Part shown: piece by piece, positions 62,280 to 64,000 of the stretch
Numbering within the stretch: position 1 is the stretch's first letter
How the letters are laid out: every line of letters begins with the position of its first letter
Assembly: GCA_016124795.1 (NCBI GenBank)
Contig: WGNB01000033.1
Coordinates: forward strand, 1 to 64,000
Origin: Rhodopseudomonas sp.
GTDB taxonomy: Bacteria; Pseudomonadota; Alphaproteobacteria; Rhizobiales; Xanthobacteraceae
DNA: 64,000 nucleotides
Direction of reading: 5' to 3'
Notes under the pieces: generated by a model
The model's database searches: none
What the model was told of the DNA's origin: nothing
The model's input: the letters and a program-made list of their open reading frames with translations, nothing else
Position numbers and translations under genes: made by a program

Positions 62280-64000
62280 AATTCACCCTGTCCTGGCTGA
62301 AGGATCACTTCGACACCGTCGCCTCGCTCGACGAGATCGTCGACAAGCTGACCATGATCGGCCTCGAGGTCGAGCACGTCGAGGACAAGAGCGCGCAGCT
62401 CAAGCCCTTCGTCATTGCCTCGGTGATCTCGGCGGAGAAACATCCGAACGCCGATCGCCTGCGGGTCTGCATGGTCGATATCGGCCAGGTCGCCAAGGGC
62501 GAGAAGCCGATTCAGGTCGTGTGCGGCGCGCCGAACGCGCGCACCGGCATGAAGAGCGTGTTCTCGCCGGCCGGCACCTTCATTCCCGGCAAGAACATCA
62601 CGCTGACCGTCGGCAATATTCGCGGCGTCGAAAGCCACGGCATGTTGTGCTCGGAAGCCGAGCTGATGCTGTCGGAGGATCATGACGGCATCATCGATCT
62701 GCCGGCCGATGCGCCGGTTGGCACGCCTTATGTCGACTATGCCGGCGCCGCCGAACCGGTCATCGAAATCAACCTGACGCCGAACCGTTCGGACTGCACG
62801 AGCGTCAACGGCATCGCCCGCGACCTCGGCGCGACGCTGATCGGCGACTACCGGGAAAACGCGCCGAAGCGGATCGAGGGCAAGTTCCCCTGCCCGGTCA
62901 AGGTCACGCTCGATTTCGGCGCCACCCATCCGCTGTGCCCGGCCTTCGGCCTGCGGCTGGTGCGCGGCGTCAAGAACGGACCGTCGCCGGAGTGGCTGCA
63001 AAAGCGGCTGACCGCGATCGGCCTGCGTCCGATCAATGCGCTGGTCGACATCACCAATTACATGACCTTCGACCGTGGCCGGCCGTTGCATGTGTTCGAC
63101 GCCAAGAAGGTCAAAGGCCATCTGACCGTGCGCCGCGCCGAGAACGGCGAAACGCTGCTCGCGCTCGACGGCAAGACCTATACGCTCGACACGGCGATGT
63201 GCGTGATCGCCGACGAGAAGGGCGTCGAATCGCTCGCCGGCATCATGGGCGGCGAGGAATCCGGCTGCGACGAGAACACCACCGACGTGCTGATCGAATC
63301 GGCGCTGTGGGACCCGTTCAACATCGCCCAGACCGGCCGCAAGCTCGGCATCAATACCGATGCGCGCTATCGCTTCGAGCGCGGCGTCGATCCGAATTTC
63401 ATGGTGCCCGGCCTCGAACTCGCGACCGCGATGGTGATGGACCTGTGCGGCGGCGAGCCGTCGGAAATCCTGGTCGCCGGCGATCCGACGCCGAAGGAAC
63501 TGGTGATCGATTATCCGGTCAGTGAACTCGAACGCCTCGTCGGCATCAAGCTGTCGCAGACCGAAACGCGGCGCACGCTGGAACGGCTGGGCTTCTTCGC
63601 CGCCGGCCAGGGCGAGCGCATGAAAGTCGCGGTGCCGTCATGGCGGCCGGACGTGCATGGCCGCGCCGATATCGTCGAGGAACTGGTGCGCATCGCCGGC
63701 GTCGACAAGGTTCCGTCGACGCCCTTCCCGCGCGGCGCCAACGCCCGCAAGCCGGTACTCACCACGATTCAGGGCCGGACCCGCAAGGCCAAGCGCGCGC
63801 TCGCCGCGCGCGGCATGACCGAGGCGGTGACCTGGTCCTTCGTCTCGAAACGCGAGGCCGAACTGTTCGGCGGCGGCAAACCTGAGCTGGCGCTCGCCAA
63901 TCCGATCGCGGCCGAACTGTCCGACATGCGGCCGAGCCTGCTCGCCGGGCTGATCGCCTCGGCGCAGAAGAACGCCGATCGCGGCTATCCCGACGTCGCG
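62276..64000 (+). CDS. pheT: Phenylalanine-tRNA ligase subunit beta (partial, 3' end outside window)
   Basis: The first 575 codons of PheT, about 72% of the usual 800. It starts with a GTG at 62276 ([18 protein letters not shown] with V read as Met), overlapping pheS by four bases. The EMAP-type tRNA-binding domain runs over about residues 40-150 ([30 protein letters not shown]), then B3/B4 ([31 protein letters not shown]) and B5. It forms the alpha2-beta2 enzyme with PheS. The sequence is open to the window edge. Confidence 0.95.
   Translation, partial: MKFTLSWLKDHFDTVASLDEIVDKLTMIGLEVEHVEDKSAQLKPFVIASVISAEKHPNADRLRVCMVDIGQVAKGEKPIQVVCGAPNARTGMKSVFSPAGTFIPGKNITLTVGNIRGVESHGMLCSEAELMLSEDHDGIIDLPADAPVGTPYVDYAGAAEPVIEINLTPNRSDCTSVNGIARDLGATLIGDYRENAPKRIEGKFPCPVKVTLDFGATHPLCPAFGLRLVRGVKNGPSPEWLQKRLTAIGLRPINALVDITNYMTFDRGRPLHVFDAKKVKGHLTVRRAENGETLLALDGKTYTLDTAMCVIADEKGVESLAGIMGGEESGCDENTTDVLIESALWDPFNIAQTGRKLGINTDARYRFERGVDPNFMVPGLELATAMVMDLCGGEPSEILVAGDPTPKELVIDYPVSELERLVGIKLSQTETRRTLERLGFFAAGQGERMKVAVPSWRPDVHGRADIVEELVRIAGVDKVPSTPFPRGANARKPVLTTIQGRTRKAKRALAARGMTEAVTWSFVSKREAELFGGGKPELALANPIAAELSDMRPSLLAGLIASAQKNADRGYPDVA

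Overview
The window is GC-rich, densely packed chromosomal DNA from an alphaproteobacterium of the order Hyphomicrobiales, most like the Xanthobacteraceae/Bradyrhizobiaceae (a Pseudolabrys-like genome would fit). This rests on gene order (rnd-lptC-lptA-lptB-rpoN-hpf-ptsN; the aroA/cmk/rpsA/sppA/ihfB/lapA/trpF/trpB/trpA/accD/folC supercluster; a FYDLN-type TIGR02300 gene upstream of aroA), on an AccD without zinc-ribbon cysteines, and on an Hsp20 gene behind an RpoH promoter and a ROSE-type thermometer. I see no prophage, insertion sequence, CRISPR array or rRNA. The assignment is inference from the sequence alone.

Layout. 1-5.5 kb: tRNA-Ala(CGC), a glutamine amidotransferase, an SDR/TerB pair, a highly structured non-coding stretch, an MFS transporter and a DEDDh exonuclease. 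5.4-13.9 kb: a minus-strand Tad/Flp pilus operon (cpaB-cpaC-small lipoprotein-cpaE-cpaF-tadB-tadC-tadD-like) without pilin or prepilin peptidase. 14.5-19.3 kb: a plus-strand ABC importer (ATPase, binding protein, two permeases) ending in a C-C-bond-hydrolase-like alpha/beta hydrolase. 19.3-20.1 kb: a small GIY-YIG nuclease gene bracketed by palindromic repeats. 20.1-37.4 kb: minus-strand housekeeping genes (folC, accD, trpABF, lapA-like, ihfB, sppA, rpsA, cmk, aroA) interrupted by two plus-strand islands, cysH-cysD-cysN (sulfate activation and APS reduction) and ahpC-ahpD (peroxide defence). 37.5-42.4 kb: tRNA-Ala(GGC), a gamma-resorcylate decarboxylase homologue, a SleB-type hydrolase, a mandelate-racemase homologue, and hsp20-DUF1150. 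42.5-48.8 kb: ptsN, a short hpf, rpoN, lptB, lptA, lptC, rnd and tRNA-Leu(CAG). 48.9-57.6 kb: NDUFA9-like protein, lldD, uppP, GST, queG, a hydrolase and two tandem glycosyltransferases. 57.8-64 kb: infC (ATT start), a secreted protein, a methyltransferase, rpmI, rplT, pheS and the 5' part of pheT, which runs off the window.

How the genes work together. The Tad genes form most of one pilus machine. CysD, CysN and an APS-type CysH form a sulfate-to-sulfite route that needs no APS kinase, and CysN carries a DUF2061 membrane tail where CysC is fused in other bacteria. AhpC and AhpD are a peroxidase and its reductant. LptA/B/C export LPS, and RpoN, HPF and PtsN form the usual nitrogen/ribosome-hibernation neighbourhood. 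infC, rpmI, rplT, pheS and pheT are the translation cluster, here split by two minus-strand genes.

Most notable observations: (1) an RpoH promoter followed by a three-hairpin leader whose last hairpin hides the hsp20 Shine-Dalgarno in exact ROSE fashion; (2) several families of intergenic palindromes sharing GTCAT/ATGAC ends, one of which brackets a GIY-YIG nuclease gene; (3) a roughly 400-base structured element near 2.6-3.0 kb; (4) a CysN-DUF2061 fusion; (5) a mandelate-racemase homologue that keeps every catalytic residue except one Lys, replaced by Arg.
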